This document shows positions 36,361 through 46,382 of a stretch of 64,000 bases of DNA, one piece after another. Position numbers and translations under genes: made by a program. This DNA is from Gordonia alkaliphila (GTDB taxonomy: Bacteria > Actinomycetota > Actinomycetes > Mycobacteriales > Mycobacteriaceae), in NCBI RefSeq assembly GCF_023017165.1, contig NZ_JALKBW010000001.1, positions 3,574,015-3,638,014 on the forward strand. Reading direction: 5' to 3'. Numbering within the stretch: the first letter of the stretch is position 1; each line of letters opens with the position of its first letter. Below the pieces are notes generated by a model. That model searched no databases. It was not told where the DNA came from and saw only the letters and a program-made list of their open reading frames with translations.

Positions 36361-36936
36361 TCAGCGGGTTCGGACGATTGCGGTGCCGGTGGCGCGGTCG
36401 TGCATGGCGCGGCCGTTGTAGTCGTTGATCAGCGCCGGGACCACGAACGGGACCAAGAACTGCCGGAAGAAGGCGCGGACCAGGTCCACCGCGGCGCGCG
36501 GCTCGGTACCCGCGGCTTCGGCGGCACCGCGCTCGGGACCGAAGTCCACGCGCGCCACCCGGACGCCGGCCAGATACTGCCCCGGTGTGAAACCGAAGAA
36601 GAGCACCGTGGCGATGCTCAGGATGAACCAGACGAGAAACTGCGGCCAGGCCATTTCGCGGGCAGTCATCTCGAACGCGGTGTACACCTGGCCGTTCGCC
36701 TCGTATGCGGGCTGGGCACCCACGATCAGGAACGCGACGCCCGCCGCGATGAACCAGTCGAGAAGCAGCGCCAGCACGCGGCGCCAGCCGCCGGCGATCG
36801 ATCCGGGCCCGGTCTCGGGCAGCCCGAGGTCCTGGCCGCGATAGTCGACGTCTTCCTTGGCCTGATACGGCCCGGTCAGCCAGGAACCGGCCGCATCACG
36901 CATCGACGGTCCCTGCGAGCTGTTCTTCGAAGCCAT
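36361..36936 (-). CDS. RDD-family membrane protein
   Basis: A 191-residue RDD protein. The signature Arg-Asp pairs appear as GWRRVLALLLDWFIAAG in the first helix and later the family loop FGFTPGQYLAGVRV. Three transmembrane helices are apparent; the N-terminal 50 residues are soluble. RDD proteins are thought to be small transporters or accessory membrane proteins in salt or osmotic balance, but this one is not characterised. Located between the SDR operon and divergent glnA1, as Rv2219A is in M. tuberculosis. It is transcribed away from the GlnR box and could be affected by it. Confidence 0.85.
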   Translation of the reverse strand: MASKNSSQGPSMRDAAGSWLTGPYQAKEDVDYRGQDLGLPETGPGSIAGGWRRVLALLLDWFIAAGVAFLIVGAQPAYEANGQVYTAFEMTAREMAWPQFLVWFILSIATVLFFGFTPGQYLAGVRVARVDFGPERGAAEAAGTEPRAAVDLVRAFFRQFLVPFVVPALINDYNGRAMHDRATGTAIVRTR

Positions 36937-36983
36937 GCCTTCATTCTAGGTCGTGACCTGGACCACCCGGGCCGGGCCGTCGT

Positions 36984-36999
36984 GTAACACGGGGGAAAC
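36984..36999 (+). promoter_or_regulatory. GlnR-type binding box upstream of glnA1
   Basis: GTAAC-N6-GAAAC matches the actinobacterial GlnR half-site pattern. A TTGACC -35-like hexamer follows at 37006 and TAGCGT at 37032 could act as -10, so GlnR bound here would sit just upstream of the promoter as an activator or repressor in nitrogen limitation. Confidence 0.7.
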
Positions 37000-37133
37000 A
37001 TTGGCTTGACCAACGGGCAATCTCGCCTCCATAGCGTCTAATCCAACGATCCAGCCTTGCCGCGAGAGACAATGGCAGGGTGGATTGCGGTCCAGAGAGG
37101 TTCTGGACCACCCCAGTAAGGAGTACGGCGACC

Positions 37134-38567
37134 GTGTACAACACGAACGAAGAACTACTCGAGGGCATCAAGGCCGAGGGCGTCGAATACGTCGACATTC
37201 GGTTCTGCGACCTCCCCGGGACCATGCAGCACTTCTCGATCCCCGCCTCGGCGTTCGATGAGTCCGTCTTCGAAGAAGGCCTCGCCTTCGACGGCTCGTC
37301 GGTGCGCGGCTTCCAGTCGATCGACGAGTCCGACATGATGCTGCTGCCCGACCCGGCCACCGCGCGGATCGATCCGTTCCGCAAGGCCAAGACGATGAAC
37401 GTCAGCTTCTTCGTGCACGACCCGTTCACCCGCGAGGCCTACAGCCGCGACCCCCGCAACGTCGCCCGCAAGGCCCAGGACTACCTGACCTCCACCGGCA
37501 TCGCCGACACCTGCTTCTTCGGTGCCGAAGCCGAGTTCTACATCTTCGACGGCGTCTCCTACGGCTCGGAGATGAACGAGACCTTCTATAAGGTCGAGTC
37601 CGAGTCCGGCTGGTGGAACGCCCGCAAGGAGACCAACCCGGACGGCACCCCGAACCTCGGTTACAAGGTGCGCCCCAAGGGCGGCTACTTCCCGGTGGCC
37701 CCGTACGACCACTACGTCGACTTGCGCGACGAGATGTCGACCAAGCTGCAGAACTCCGGCTTCACTCTGGAACGCGGCCACCACGAGGTGGGCACCGGCG
37801 GCCAGGCGGAGATCAACTACAAGTTCAACACTCTGCTGCACGCGGCCGACGACGTTCAGCTGTTCAAGTACATCATCAAGAACACCGCTTGGCAGCACGG
37901 CAAGTCGGTCACCTTCATGCCCAAGCCGCTCTTCGGCGACAACGGTTCGGGCATGCACGCCCACCAGTCGCTGTGGCTCGACGGCAAGCCGCTGTTCTAC
38001 GACGAGTCCGGCTACGGCGGCCTCTCGGACATGGCGCGCTACTACATCGGCGGCATTCTGCACCACGCCCCGAGCCTGCTGGCCTTCACCAACCCGACGA
38101 TCAACTCGTACAAGCGACTGGTCCCCGGCTACGAGGCCCCGATCAATCTGGTCTACAGCCAGCGCAACCGCAGCGCCTGCGTGCGTATCCCGATCACCGG
38201 CAACAACCCGAAGGCCAAGCGCATCGAGTTCCGTTGCCCGGACAGCTCCGGCAACCCGTACCTGGCGTTCGCCGCGATGTTGATGGCCGGACTGGACGGG
38301 ATCAAGAACAAGATCGAGCCGCACGAGCCCGTCGACAAGGACCTCTACGAGCTGCCGCCCGAGGAGGCCAAGGGCATCCCGCAGGCCCCGACCTCGCTGT
38401 CCGCGGTGATCGACCGCCTCGAGGAGGATCACGACTACCTGACCGCCGGCGGCGTCTTCACCGAAGACCTCATCGACACCTGGGTGGCGTACAAGCGGGA
38501 GAACGAGATCCTGCCGGTGCAGGTTCGCCCGCACCCCTACGAATTCCAGATGTACTACGACTGCTGA
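37134..38567 (+). CDS. glnA1: Glutamine synthetase type I
   Basis: Condenses ammonia and glutamate with ATP. The GTG at 37134 has AAGGAG 10 bases upstream and gives 477 residues, the usual ~478. Signatures are [17 protein letters not shown], the ATP site [16 protein letters not shown], and [10 protein letters not shown]. The adenylylation site Tyr is in [13 protein letters not shown], so it should be switched off by GlnE (encoded further downstream on the other strand). A GlnR box precedes it, and a strong terminator follows. Related enzymes are abundant and partly secreted in mycobacteria. Confidence 0.97.
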   Translation: MYNTNEELLEGIKAEGVEYVDIRFCDLPGTMQHFSIPASAFDESVFEEGLAFDGSSVRGFQSIDESDMMLLPDPATARIDPFRKAKTMNVSFFVHDPFTREAYSRDPRNVARKAQDYLTSTGIADTCFFGAEAEFYIFDGVSYGSEMNETFYKVESESGWWNARKETNPDGTPNLGYKVRPKGGYFPVAPYDHYVDLRDEMSTKLQNSGFTLERGHHEVGTGGQAEINYKFNTLLHAADDVQLFKYIIKNTAWQHGKSVTFMPKPLFGDNGSGMHAHQSLWLDGKPLFYDESGYGGLSDMARYYIGGILHHAPSLLAFTNPTINSYKRLVPGYEAPINLVYSQRNRSACVRIPITGNNPKAKRIEFRCPDSSGNPYLAFAAMLMAGLDGIKNKIEPHEPVDKDLYELPPEEAKGIPQAPTSLSAVIDRLEEDHDYLTAGGVFTEDLIDTWVAYKRENEILPVQVRPHPYEFQMYYDC

Positions 38568-38587
38568 TCGGCCACGGCTGACGACAC

Positions 38588-38625
38588 GACTCCGCCCGCG
38601 CGACCTACGTCGCGCGGGCGGAGTC
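38588..38625. terminator. Strong hairpin terminator after glnA1
   Basis: A perfect 17-bp stem, GACTCCGCCCGCGCGAC with GTCGCGCGGGCGGAGTC, and 4-base loop, 20 bases after the glnA1 stop. It can also end transcription of the crcB genes from the other side. Confidence 0.88.
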
Positions 38626-38700
38626 GTTCGCGCAGGGAGTCAGCCGTCGTTCCGCACGCCGGCGAGAAGACGGGGCTGATGGCCGGTGCAACCGCCGCCG

Positions 38701-39078
38701 TCAGAACAGGGAGGCGGCGGCGACGCCGAGTGCGGCGGCGGCGACCGCCGCGACGAGCGTGCCGAACAGTGCCGCCGCGGCCGCACGCCACCGGCCGCCG
38801 CGAGCCAGGGTGGCGACGTCGTACATCGCGGTGCTGAACGTGGTGTACCCGGCGCACATCCCGGAACTGAGGACGATCCCCCACTCCGCGCCGTCACCGC
38901 TGAAGATCGCCAAGCCGGTGAGGAAGCCCAGCACGAAGCTGCCGACGACGTTGATGCTGACGGTTCCCCACGGAAAGGCGGGTCCCGCCCACGACCGCAC
39001 CAGCGTGTCCTGGCCGTAGCGGAGCAGCGCGCCGAGGCCGCCGAATACGCCGACGCCCAGGAGCAGCCACACGCTCAT
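38701..39078 (-). CDS. crcB: Fluoride channel subunit CrcB/Fluc
   Basis: A 125-residue Fluc channel subunit that exports fluoride. It has four short helices and the family motifs GGLGALLRYGQ, WGTVSINVVGSFVLGFL with the pore Asn, and GMCAGYTTFSTAMYD with the TTFST of the central sodium site. The ATG at 39078 overlaps the stop of the other subunit by four bases, so the pair is made in equal amounts and probably forms an antiparallel heterodimer, unlike the homodimers of many bacteria. A fluoride riboswitch is not evident upstream. Confidence 0.93.
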   Translation of the reverse strand: MSVWLLLGVGVFGGLGALLRYGQDTLVRSWAGPAFPWGTVSINVVGSFVLGFLTGLAIFSGDGAEWGIVLSSGMCAGYTTFSTAMYDVATLARGGRWRAAAAALFGTLVAAVAAAALGVAAASLF

Positions 39079-39509
39079 CGGAGGCCGCCCGCGCGGCGCA
39101 GCCCGTGCGCGGCCCAGATGCCCAGCGCCACCGCAGCCAGCCCGGCCGACAGGCTGGCTGCGGCATATGCCGCAGCCAGTGGAAGCCGATCGCCGCCGGC
39201 CAGCAGTTCGATCTGCACCGCGAAGCTGCTGTAGGTGGTGAACGTGCCGAGGAAGCCGGTGCCCAGGCACAGGCGCACTCGTCGACGGGTCCCGGACTCG
39301 GGTTCGGTGGTCTCTGATCCGGTGGTCTCTGATCCGGGAGTCTCGGGGCCGGCGAGCACCAGTGACTCCAGGAGCAGGCCCAGGGCCAGCGCGCCGACGA
39401 CGTTCACCACGAACGTCGCCAGCGGGAAGCCGCCGCGGTCGCCCAGCGCCTCCTCGACGAGGTAGCGGGCCGGGGCACCGAGCAGTCCACCGAGGAAGAC
39501 CCAGAGCAT
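39075..39509 (-). CDS. crcB: Fluoride channel subunit CrcB/Fluc with loop insertion
   Basis: A 144-residue Fluc subunit with GGLLGAPARYLVEE, FPLATFVVNVVGALALG and GTGFLGTFTTYSSFA. It differs from its partner in an acidic Thr/Ser/Glu-rich insertion (about residues 54-73, GPETPGSETTGSETTEPES) between helices two and three, encoded by a tandem 15-base repeat. It starts 33 bases after the stop of the monooxygenase gene, so it may share its transcript. Confidence 0.9.
   Translation of the reverse strand: MLWVFLGGLLGAPARYLVEEALGDRGGFPLATFVVNVVGALALGLLLESLVLAGPETPGSETTGSETTEPESGTRRRVRLCLGTGFLGTFTTYSSFAVQIELLAGGDRLPLAAAYAAASLSAGLAAVALGIWAAHGLRRAGGLR
39306..39335. repeat. 15-bp tandem repeat in crcB insertion
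   Basis: Two perfect copies of GGTGGTCTCTGATCC encode the acidic Ser/Glu/Thr loop of one fluoride channel subunit. Confidence 0.8.
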
Positions 39510-39542
39510 GGTAGTCCCACTTCCCCGGGTGCGCCCCGTCGT

Positions 39543-40886
39543 CTAGCCGGAGGTCTGCAGGTACCGCTCCAGACTGTCGTCCAGTTCGTCCATCCACCGG
39601 GTGTGGTGAGGAATGCTACGGGTTCCGGTCATCACCGACGTGTAGGTGTAGTCGCGGTACCCCATGATGTCGGCGGCCTTGTCGTTCTTCCAGGCCAGGA
39701 AGATCTCCACCACCCCGTCGACGTCGAACTGCGGGTAGTCGGTGAGGTTCACCAGATCCTGGACGTAGTCGCCCTGGAACCGGATCTCGTCGGCGGCATC
39801 GGCGAGGGCGACGAAGCGCGTGCGCCACTCGGCGATCGACGCGTCCCGCTCGCTGCGGTCGGGCATCGCGGAGCGGCCCAGGATCAGGTCCCGGACGTAC
39901 CAGGCCTGCGCGTCGAACATGTTGAAGGTGAACCACTGGTCCTGGGCGCCGACGTAGAACAGCTTCGGATTGTCGTTCCACACCACACCGCGGTAGAGCC
40001 CGTCCGGGTACACGTTGTTCGGCGACCGCAGACCCAGGTCCTCCGGCAGGTACGCGTACTTGTGCAGGTAGCCGGTGCACACGATCACCGCGTCGACGTC
40101 CTTGGTGGAGCCGTCGATGAAGTGCACCGTGTTGCCGTCGAACCGCTCGATGCCGGGCCGTTCGGAGAAGCCGTCGGGCCACTGGTAGCCCATCGGCTGG
40201 GTGCGGTAGCTCGCGGTGACCGAGCGGGCGCCCATCTTGTACGCCTGGCTGCCGATGTCCTCGGCCGAATAGCTCGAACCGATCACCAACACGTCCTGAT
40301 CCTTCAGGCCCTCGGCGCCGCGGAAGTCGTGCGCGTGCGTCAGCATGCCCGGGAAGGTCTCGATCCCGGCGAAGGTCGGGAAGTTCGGGTAGGAGAAGTG
40401 ACCGCTGGCCACCACCACGTAGTCGAAGGTCTCGGTCGAATCGGCCGCGGTCGGCAGCGTCTGGCTGGTGACGGAGAACTGTTCGGTGTCGGCGTCGTAC
40501 GACACCCAGCGCACCGCTGTCTCGAAGCGGATGTACTTGCGGACGTCGCTCTTCTCCACGCGACCGGCGATGTAGTCCCACAGCACCTCGCGCGGCGGGT
40601 ACGACGACACGGGACGACCGAAGTGCTCGTCGAAGGAGTAGTCGGCGAATTCCAGGCCCTCCTTGGGGCCGTTCGACCAGAGGTTCCGGTACATGCTTGA
40701 CGGCACGGGCTCGCCGTAACCGTCCAGTCCGGTCCGCCAGCTGTAATTCCACTGTCCACCCCAGTCGGTCTGCTTCTCGTAGCACACCAATTCGGGGATC
40801 TCTGCTCCAGCCTGGCGCGCGGCCTCGAAAGCGCGCAGCATGGCCAATCCACTCGGTCCGGCACCGATAATCGCTACCCGGGACAT
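39543..40886 (-). CDS. Flavin monooxygenase closely resembling trimethylamine monooxygenase (Tmm)
   Basis: A 447-residue class B flavin monooxygenase. The FAD motif VAIIGAGPSGLAMLRAFEAA, then QTDWGGQWNYSWRTGLDG, SSMYRNLWSNGPKEGLEFAD, SYPPREVLWDYIAGRVEK, NADPH site VIGSSYSAEDIGSQ, and CTGYLHKYAYLPEDL follow the Methylophaga/Roseobacter Tmm family very closely from memory, as does the ending MTGTRSIPHHTRWMDELDDS. That family turns trimethylamine into its N-oxide, and can oxidise indole and some sulfides. ATG 40886 has GAGG six bases upstream. No TMAO-processing partner (Tdm) is adjacent, so use in detoxification, osmolyte production or of another substrate is open. It is followed by the fluoride channel genes. 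Confidence 0.82.
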   Translation of the reverse strand: MSRVAIIGAGPSGLAMLRAFEAARQAGAEIPELVCYEKQTDWGGQWNYSWRTGLDGYGEPVPSSMYRNLWSNGPKEGLEFADYSFDEHFGRPVSSYPPREVLWDYIAGRVEKSDVRKYIRFETAVRWVSYDADTEQFSVTSQTLPTAADSTETFDYVVVASGHFSYPNFPTFAGIETFPGMLTHAHDFRGAEGLKDQDVLVIGSSYSAEDIGSQAYKMGARSVTASYRTQPMGYQWPDGFSERPGIERFDGNTVHFIDGSTKDVDAVIVCTGYLHKYAYLPEDLGLRSPNNVYPDGLYRGVVWNDNPKLFYVGAQDQWFTFNMFDAQAWYVRDLILGRSAMPDRSERDASIAEWRTRFVALADAADEIRFQGDYVQDLVNLTDYPQFDVDGVVEIFLAWKNDKAADIMGYRDYTYTSVMTGTRSIPHHTRWMDELDDSLERYLQTSG

Positions 40887-41092
40887 GTAAAACCTCGCGT
40901 TCTGCATCTACTCAAATAACTCGGTGACGAGACGCGGTACACAGCGGTCGCGGCCTGGGTTCGGGCCTGCGACGGGACACGCTCGCGGGAGGTCGTCCCG
41001 GGCGGTATCCCACAAATCTTCCGCCGGTACTCCACACTCGCGCACCAACAGGCCCTCTGACCTTATCAAACTGTTCGGTAAGGTGACTTTCC

Positions 41093-41689
41093 ATGAGACT
41101 CAAGCCCATGCTCCTGTTGCCCGTCGCTGCCTCCGCGCTGCTGCTCGTCGGCTGCTCGTCCGACGATTCGTCGAGCAGTGCGGACACCACCGGCGCCGCC
41201 CAGTCGGCCACCGACGGCGCGGTCACCGCGACCTCGTGCCCGAGCACCGAACCGGCCGCCGACACCGCACCGCAGTGGACCGTCACCGGCACCACCGGAT
41301 CGATCGCCGTGGTGGGTCAGACCGACACCACCGCACCGCTGATCACGGTGAAGGACAAGCCGTTCACGGTGGACAAGACCGAGGTCAAGACGCTGGAGGC
41401 CGGCGACGGCGCAGTCGTCACCGACAGCGAGATGATCAGCGTCTGCTACCAGGGCGTCAACGGCGCGACCGGCGAGGTGTTCGACAGCGCGTACGCGCGC
41501 GGCGAGGCCGCCGAGTTCAGCGCGGGCGGCGTGATCCCCGGTTTCGCCGAGGCTCTCGTCGGCCAGAAGAAGGGTTCCAGCGTCGCCGTCGTGATCCCGT
41601 CGACCGACGGGTACCCGCAGGGCACGCCGGACGGCTCGATCAAGCCGGGCGACACCATCATCTTCGCCCTGAAGATCCTCGACAACTGA
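41093..41689 (+). CDS. FKBP-type peptidyl-prolyl isomerase lipoprotein
   Basis: A 198-residue exported lipoprotein: signal MRLKPMLLLPVAASALLLVG followed by the lipobox Cys (LLVGC), then a Ser/Asp/Ala-rich linker. The C-terminal FKBP domain has the signature segments VCYQGVNGATGEVFDSAYA, GGVIPGFAEALVGQKKGSSV and GDTIIFALKILDN, with key pocket residues for proline isomerisation. It would assist folding of secreted proteins. ATG 41093 is preceded by AAGGTGA. It is the only gene on this strand between terminator-bounded neighbours. Confidence 0.9.
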   Translation: MRLKPMLLLPVAASALLLVGCSSDDSSSSADTTGAAQSATDGAVTATSCPSTEPAADTAPQWTVTGTTGSIAVVGQTDTTAPLITVKDKPFTVDKTEVKTLEAGDGAVVTDSEMISVCYQGVNGATGEVFDSAYARGEAAEFSAGGVIPGFAEALVGQKKGSSVAVVIPSTDGYPQGTPDGSIKPGDTIIFALKILDN

Positions 41690-41707
41690 TCGCACAGTGA
41701 CCCCAGC

Positions 41708-41738
41708 GGGGACCTCACCGGATCGCGGTGGGGTCCCC
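41708..41738. terminator. Bidirectional hairpin between the FKBP gene and glnE
   Basis: GGGGACCTCACCG pairs with CGGTGGGGTCCCC (one mismatch), followed by GTTTCC. The genes converge. Confidence 0.75.
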
Positions 41739-41815
41739 GTTTCCGTCGGTCACCCCGTCGTGTCACGGTCAGTCGGATCGCGGTCTGCGCGGTGCACTGG
41801 CGCTGCACCGGGTGA

Positions 41816-44800
41816 TCATTCGCCGAACACCTCGGTCACCACGCCCTTCGCGCGTCGGGTGATGCGCAGGTAGTTCTCGAGGAACTCCACCGCCTCGTCC
41901 TGCGGCCACCCGGCCGCATAGGCGATCGCGCGCAGCTCGCGCCCGGGGCCGGGCAGCTGGTCGACGGGCTTGCCGCGCACCAGCACCAGCGCGTTGCGCG
42001 CCCGCGTCGCCGTCAGCCAGGCCTCGGTCAGCATCGTCACCTGCTCGGTGGGCAGCAGCGCGGTGGCCTCGATGGCCTCCAACGCCTCCAACGTGGACGT
42101 GCGGTGCAGTTCCGGATACTTGTCGGCGTAGCGCAGCTGCAGCAATTGCACGGTCCATTCCACGTCGGCCAAGCCGCCGCGCCCCAGCTTGGTGTGCGTG
42201 GTCGGGTCCGCGCCGCGCGGCAGGCGTTCGGCATCCACCCGCGCCTTGATGCGCCGGATCTCGCGCACCGCCTCGGCCGACACTCCCCCCTCGGGATAGC
42301 GGATGGCGTCGATCATGTGTAGAAACTCGAGGCCCAGTTCCGGGTCGCCGGCCACCGCGTGCGCGCGCAGCAGCGCCTGCACTTCCCAGGCCTGCGCCCA
42401 CTGCTCGTAGTAGGCGCGATACGACGCCAACGATCGCACGATCGGGCCGTTCTTGCCTTCCGGACGCAGCCCCACGTCCACCTCGAGCGGCGGGTCCGCG
42501 CTCGGGGTACCGAGCAGGGCCCGCACGTTGTCGGCGACGTTCTGCGCCCAGCGCAGCGCGGTGGTCTCGTCCTCGCCCTCGATCGGGTCGCACACGAACA
42601 GCACGTCGGCATCCGAGCCGTAGCCGAGTTCGCCGCCGCCGAGACGGCCCATCCCGATCACCGCCATGCGAGCCGGGATCACCCCCGTCTCGTCGGTCGT
42701 GGCGGCGATGACCTTCTCCAGCGCCGCGTTGATCACCGCGGCCCACACCGTCGACAGGGCCCGGCACACCTCCCGCACGTCCATCAGGCCGAGCAGGTCC
42801 GCCGAGGCGATCCGCGCCAGTTCGGCACGACGGTGCGAACGAGCCACCGCGATCGCCTTGCGCGGGTCGGCCTGCCGACGGACCGAGGCGATCAGGCCCT
42901 TGACCACCTCGTCGCTGGTCACCTCGCACAGCTTGGGGCCGGAGGCGCCCGAGGAGTACAGCGCGATCACGTCGGGCGAGCGCATCAACAGGTCGGCGAT
43001 GTACTCAGACGTGCCGAGCACGTGCATCAGCTGCTCGGCCACCACCCCGTCGTCGCGCAGCAGCCGCAGGAACCATTCGGCATCGACCAGCTCGTCGCAC
43101 AGGCGCCGATAGTTGAGCAGCCCGGCGTCGGGGTCCGGGGTGTCGCTGATGTGCTGCAGCAGACCCGGCAGGATCAGCATCTGAATCTGACCGCGGCGGC
43201 CGCGCGCGGAGCCGAGCGCCTTGATGTGCGCGAGCGCCCGCTCCGGCTTGGCGTAACCGAGCGCGGCGAGTTGCCGCTGCGCCGACTGGTTCTGCAGATA
43301 CAGCGAGTCGGTGTCGAACCGGGTCACCGCCTCCAGCAGCGGGCGGTAGAAGAGCTTCTCGTGGAGTTGCCGCACGCGCGTGCGCTGCCGGCGCAGTTCG
43401 CGGCGCAGCACCTCGGTGGCGTCGCTGCCTCCCTCCGGCCGGATGTGCGCGGCCCGGGCCAGCGGGCGCAGGGCGGCCGCATCCTGCAGGTCCGGCAGCA
43501 GGTGGGTGCGAGACAGTCGCTGCAGCTGCAGCCGGTGTTCGAGGCCGCGGAGGAACTCGTAGGAGGCGTGGAAGTTGGCCCCGTCGGTGCGGCCCACGTA
43601 GCCGCCGTCGGTGAGCGCGTCGATCGCCTCCAGGGTCGACGCGACGCGCAGGCTCTCATCGGCGCGACCGTGCACCATCTGCATCAGCTGCACCGCGAAC
43701 TCGACGTCGCGCAGGCCGCCCCGCCCCAGTTTCAGGTTGCGGTCGCGTTCGTTCTCCGGCACCAGCGCTTCCACCCGGCGCCGCATCGCCTGGACGTCCA
43801 CCACGAAGTCGTCGCGTTCGGCGGCCGACCACACCAGCGGCGCGGTGGCCTCGGTGTACTCGCGGCCCAGCGCCAGGTCGCCGGTCATCGCACGCGCCTT
43901 CAGCAGCGCCTGGAACTCCCACGTCTTGGCCCACCGCTGGTAGTAGGCCAGGTGCGAGTCGAGGGTGCGGGTCATGGCACCGCGCTTGCCTTCCGGCCGC
44001 AGCGCCGCGTCGACGTCGAAGAAGGCCAGCGAACCGATGCGCATCATCTCCCCGGCGAGCCGCGCGGAGGTGGTGTCGGCGGGTTCGGCGACGAAGACGA
44101 CGTCCACGTCGCTGACGTAGTTCAGTTCGCGCGCACCGCATTTGCCCATCGCGATCACCGCGACCCGTCCGGTGAGCGGATCGTCGCCGAGCACCTCGCG
44201 CACGGCGACGGCGAGGGCCGCCGTCAACGCCGCGTCGGCTAGGTCGGACAGGCGCGCGCCCACTTCGGGCAGGAACAGCACCGGCTCGTCCTCGACCACC
44301 GGGGCCAGGTCCTGCGCGGCCAGGCGCAGCACCAGATTGCGGTAGGCCACCCGCAGCAGACTCACCGTCGTCGGTCCGCTGACGCCGGCCCGGAAGAGCA
44401 GGTTGTCGCCGGCGTCCGGTTCGGGTTCGGCCTGCACCGCGGCCAGCATCTCCGCTCGGGCCTGCTCGGCCGACGGCAGCTCCTCGATCAGCAGCAGCCG
44501 CCACGCCTCCGTCTCGGCGACCAGGTGATCGCCCAGGGCGTCGGACGCGCCGAGCACGGCGAGCAGGCGGCCCCGCAAGCGCCGGTCGGTCCGCAGGAGC
44601 CGATCGATCTCCGCCCAGTCGGCCTCGGTCTGCGCGGCCCGGATGCGGATCAGCGCGCGCAGCGCCAGGTCGGCGTCGGGCGCGCGGGAGAGCGACCAGA
44701 GCACGTCGACGGCGGCCTCGTCGTTCCAGCCGAGAACGTCCAGGTCCTCCCGAGCCGTCGGCTCCAGGAGACCCAGTCGACCAGGGCTCGGCACCACCGA

Positions 44801-44821
44801 GCGTCCACGTATCGCCGTCAC
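41816..44821 (-). CDS. glnE: Glutamine synthetase adenylyltransferase / deadenylylase
   Basis: Modifies a Tyr of glutamine synthetase to match nitrogen status. The 1001-residue protein has the two nucleotidyltransferase domains of the family: the N-terminal AR domain with [19 protein letters not shown] and the C-terminal AT domain with [20 protein letters not shown], joined by a helical linker. It is full length. GTG 44821 has TAGGCT seven bases upstream. It lies 37 bases beyond the glnA2 stop, with target glnA1 nearby. In M. tuberculosis glnE (Rv2221c) is essential because it prevents glutamine synthetase over-activity. Confidence 0.96.
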   Translation of the reverse strand: MTAIRGRSVVPSPGRLGLLEPTAREDLDVLGWNDEAAVDVLWSLSRAPDADLALRALIRIRAAQTEADWAEIDRLLRTDRRLRGRLLAVLGASDALGDHLVAETEAWRLLLIEELPSAEQARAEMLAAVQAEPEPDAGDNLLFRAGVSGPTTVSLLRVAYRNLVLRLAAQDLAPVVEDEPVLFLPEVGARLSDLADAALTAALAVAVREVLGDDPLTGRVAVIAMGKCGARELNYVSDVDVVFVAEPADTTSARLAGEMMRIGSLAFFDVDAALRPEGKRGAMTRTLDSHLAYYQRWAKTWEFQALLKARAMTGDLALGREYTEATAPLVWSAAERDDFVVDVQAMRRRVEALVPENERDRNLKLGRGGLRDVEFAVQLMQMVHGRADESLRVASTLEAIDALTDGGYVGRTDGANFHASYEFLRGLEHRLQLQRLSRTHLLPDLQDAAALRPLARAAHIRPEGGSDATEVLRRELRRQRTRVRQLHEKLFYRPLLEAVTRFDTDSLYLQNQSAQRQLAALGYAKPERALAHIKALGSARGRRGQIQMLILPGLLQHISDTPDPDAGLLNYRRLCDELVDAEWFLRLLRDDGVVAEQLMHVLGTSEYIADLLMRSPDVIALYSSGASGPKLCEVTSDEVVKGLIASVRRQADPRKAIAVARSHRRAELARIASADLLGLMDVREVCRALSTVWAAVINAALEKVIAATTDETGVIPARMAVIGMGRLGGGELGYGSDADVLFVCDPIEGEDETTALRWAQNVADNVRALLGTPSADPPLEVDVGLRPEGKNGPIVRSLASYRAYYEQWAQAWEVQALLRAHAVAGDPELGLEFLHMIDAIRYPEGGVSAEAVREIRRIKARVDAERLPRGADPTTHTKLGRGGLADVEWTVQLLQLRYADKYPELHRTSTLEALEAIEATALLPTEQVTMLTEAWLTATRARNALVLVRGKPVDQLPGPGRELRAIAYAAGWPQDEAVEFLENYLRITRRAKGVVTEVFGE

Positions 44822-44828
44822 GTCGTCG

Positions 44829-44834
44829 AGCCTA
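44829..44834 (-). promoter_or_regulatory. Putative -10 element, leaderless start of glnE
   Basis: TAGGCT on the minus strand, seven bases before GTG 44821, between glnA2 and glnE, giving glnE a promoter of its own. Confidence 0.5.
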
Positions 44835-44858
44835 TCGCCCGCCGCCGTCGATACGCGG

Positions 44859-46196
44859 CTACAGCGGCAGGTAGTTCTGCAGCTCGAACGGGGTCACTTC
44901 CGCGCGGTAGGTCGACCACTCGGCCCACTTGTTGCGCAGGAAGTAGTCGAAGACGTGCTCGCCGAGCGCTTCGGCCACCAGTTCCGACCGTTCCATCTCG
45001 CCGAGCGCGTCGGCCAGCGAGTTGGGCAGTTCGCGGTAGCCCATGGCGCGCCGCTCGGCCGGCGTCAGCGCCCACACGTTGTCCTCGGCCTCCTCGGGCA
45101 GCTCGTAGCCTTCGGCGATGCCCTTGAGTCCGGCGGCGAGCAGCACCGAGAACGCCAGGTACGGGTTGCAGGCCGAGTCCGGGCTGCGGACCTCGATGCG
45201 CCGCGACGACGCCTTGTTCGGCGTGTACAGCGGCAGTCGGACCATGGCCGACCGGTTGGCCCGCCCCCAGGTCGCGGCGGTCGGCGCTTCGCCGCCGTGC
45301 ACCAGACGGCGGTAGCTGTTGACCCACTGGTTGGTCACCGCGCTGATCTCGTTGGCGTGCGTGAGGATGCCGGCGATGAACTGCTTGCCGGTGCCCGAGA
45401 GCTGCATCGGGTCGTCCGGGTCGTGGAAGGCGTTGGATTCGCCCTCGAACAGACTCAGGTGGGTGTGCATGGCCGACCCCGGGTGCTTGCCGAAGGGCTT
45501 GGGCATGAACGTCGCGCGGACACCGTCGCCGATCGCCACCTCCTTCACGAGGTAGCGGAAGGTCATCACGTTGTCGGCCATGCTCAGCGCATCGGCGTAC
45601 CGCAGATCGATCTCCTGCTGACCGGGACCGCCCTCGTGGTGGGAGAACTCCACCGAGATGCCCATCGCCTCGAGCGCTTCGATGGCGTGACGGCGGAAGT
45701 TGGGCGCCGCATCGTGCACGGCCTGATCGAAGTAGCCGCCGTTGTCGGCCGGGGTCGGTTCGCTGCCGTCGAGCGGCATGTCCTTGAGCAGGTAGAACTC
45801 GATCTCCGGGTGCACGTAGCAGGTGAACCCCTGATCGGCGGCCTTACTCAACTGGCGACGCAGCACGTGCCGAGGGTCGGCCCAGGCCAGCGTGCCGTCG
45901 GGCATGGCGATGTCGCAGAACATGCGCGCCGAGTAGTTGCGGCCGTCGGTGTCCCAGGGCAGCACCTGGAAGGTCGACGGGTCGGGCTTGGCCACCATGT
46001 CCGCTTCGAAGACGCGGGAGAAGCCCTCGATGGCGGAGCCGTCGAAACCGATGCCCTCGGCGAAAGCGCCTTCGAGCTCGGCCGGAGCGATCGCCACAGA
46101 TTTCAGATAGCCCAGGATGTCGGTGAACCAGAGACGGACGAAGCGGATGTCGCGTTCTTCCAACGTCCGCAGCACAAACTCTTGTTGGCGATCCAT
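44859..46196 (-). CDS. glnA2: Glutamine synthetase homolog GlnA2
   Basis: A 445-residue type I glutamine synthetase paralogue. It has the family features [52 protein letters not shown] and [11 protein letters not shown]. It is shorter than GlnA1 and lacks the Tyr adenylylation motif in its recognisable form ([10 protein letters not shown] of GlnA1 becomes [19 protein letters not shown]). Orthologues in M. tuberculosis (Rv2222c) are glutamine synthetases but dispensable; in other actinobacteria related paralogues act on polyamines. ATG 46196 has TAGGGT six bases upstream. Confidence 0.93.
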   Translation of the reverse strand: MDRQQEFVLRTLEERDIRFVRLWFTDILGYLKSVAIAPAELEGAFAEGIGFDGSAIEGFSRVFEADMVAKPDPSTFQVLPWDTDGRNYSARMFCDIAMPDGTLAWADPRHVLRRQLSKAADQGFTCYVHPEIEFYLLKDMPLDGSEPTPADNGGYFDQAVHDAAPNFRRHAIEALEAMGISVEFSHHEGGPGQQEIDLRYADALSMADNVMTFRYLVKEVAIGDGVRATFMPKPFGKHPGSAMHTHLSLFEGESNAFHDPDDPMQLSGTGKQFIAGILTHANEISAVTNQWVNSYRRLVHGGEAPTAATWGRANRSAMVRLPLYTPNKASSRRIEVRSPDSACNPYLAFSVLLAAGLKGIAEGYELPEEAEDNVWALTPAERRAMGYRELPNSLADALGEMERSELVAEALGEHVFDYFLRNKWAEWSTYRAEVTPFELQNYLPL

Positions 46197-46202
46197 GGCC
46201 CG

Positions 46203-46208
46203 ACCCTA
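46203..46208 (-). promoter_or_regulatory. Putative -10 element, leaderless start of glnA2
   Basis: TAGGGT on the minus strand, six bases before ATG 46196. Confidence 0.5.
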
Positions 46209-46382
46209 TGCGCGTCCTGTTACGCCCGTGTTACACCCGACACCGCAGGCCGCACGGCGCACGTGTGAGCAAGACCACCGACCCGCCCGGTGTCGCCCTT
46301 CGCTCGACGATGGGAGAATCGGGGGTGTCCACACCGACCCGGGTACCCGCAGAGCGGGACTCGAGGCAGAAATGAGACCGCG

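Noticed and set aside
39510..39542. Fluoride or guanidine riboswitch upstream of the crcB pair
   Set aside because: Only 33 bases lie between the monooxygenase stop and the crcB start, and the conserved crcB-motif blocks are absent.
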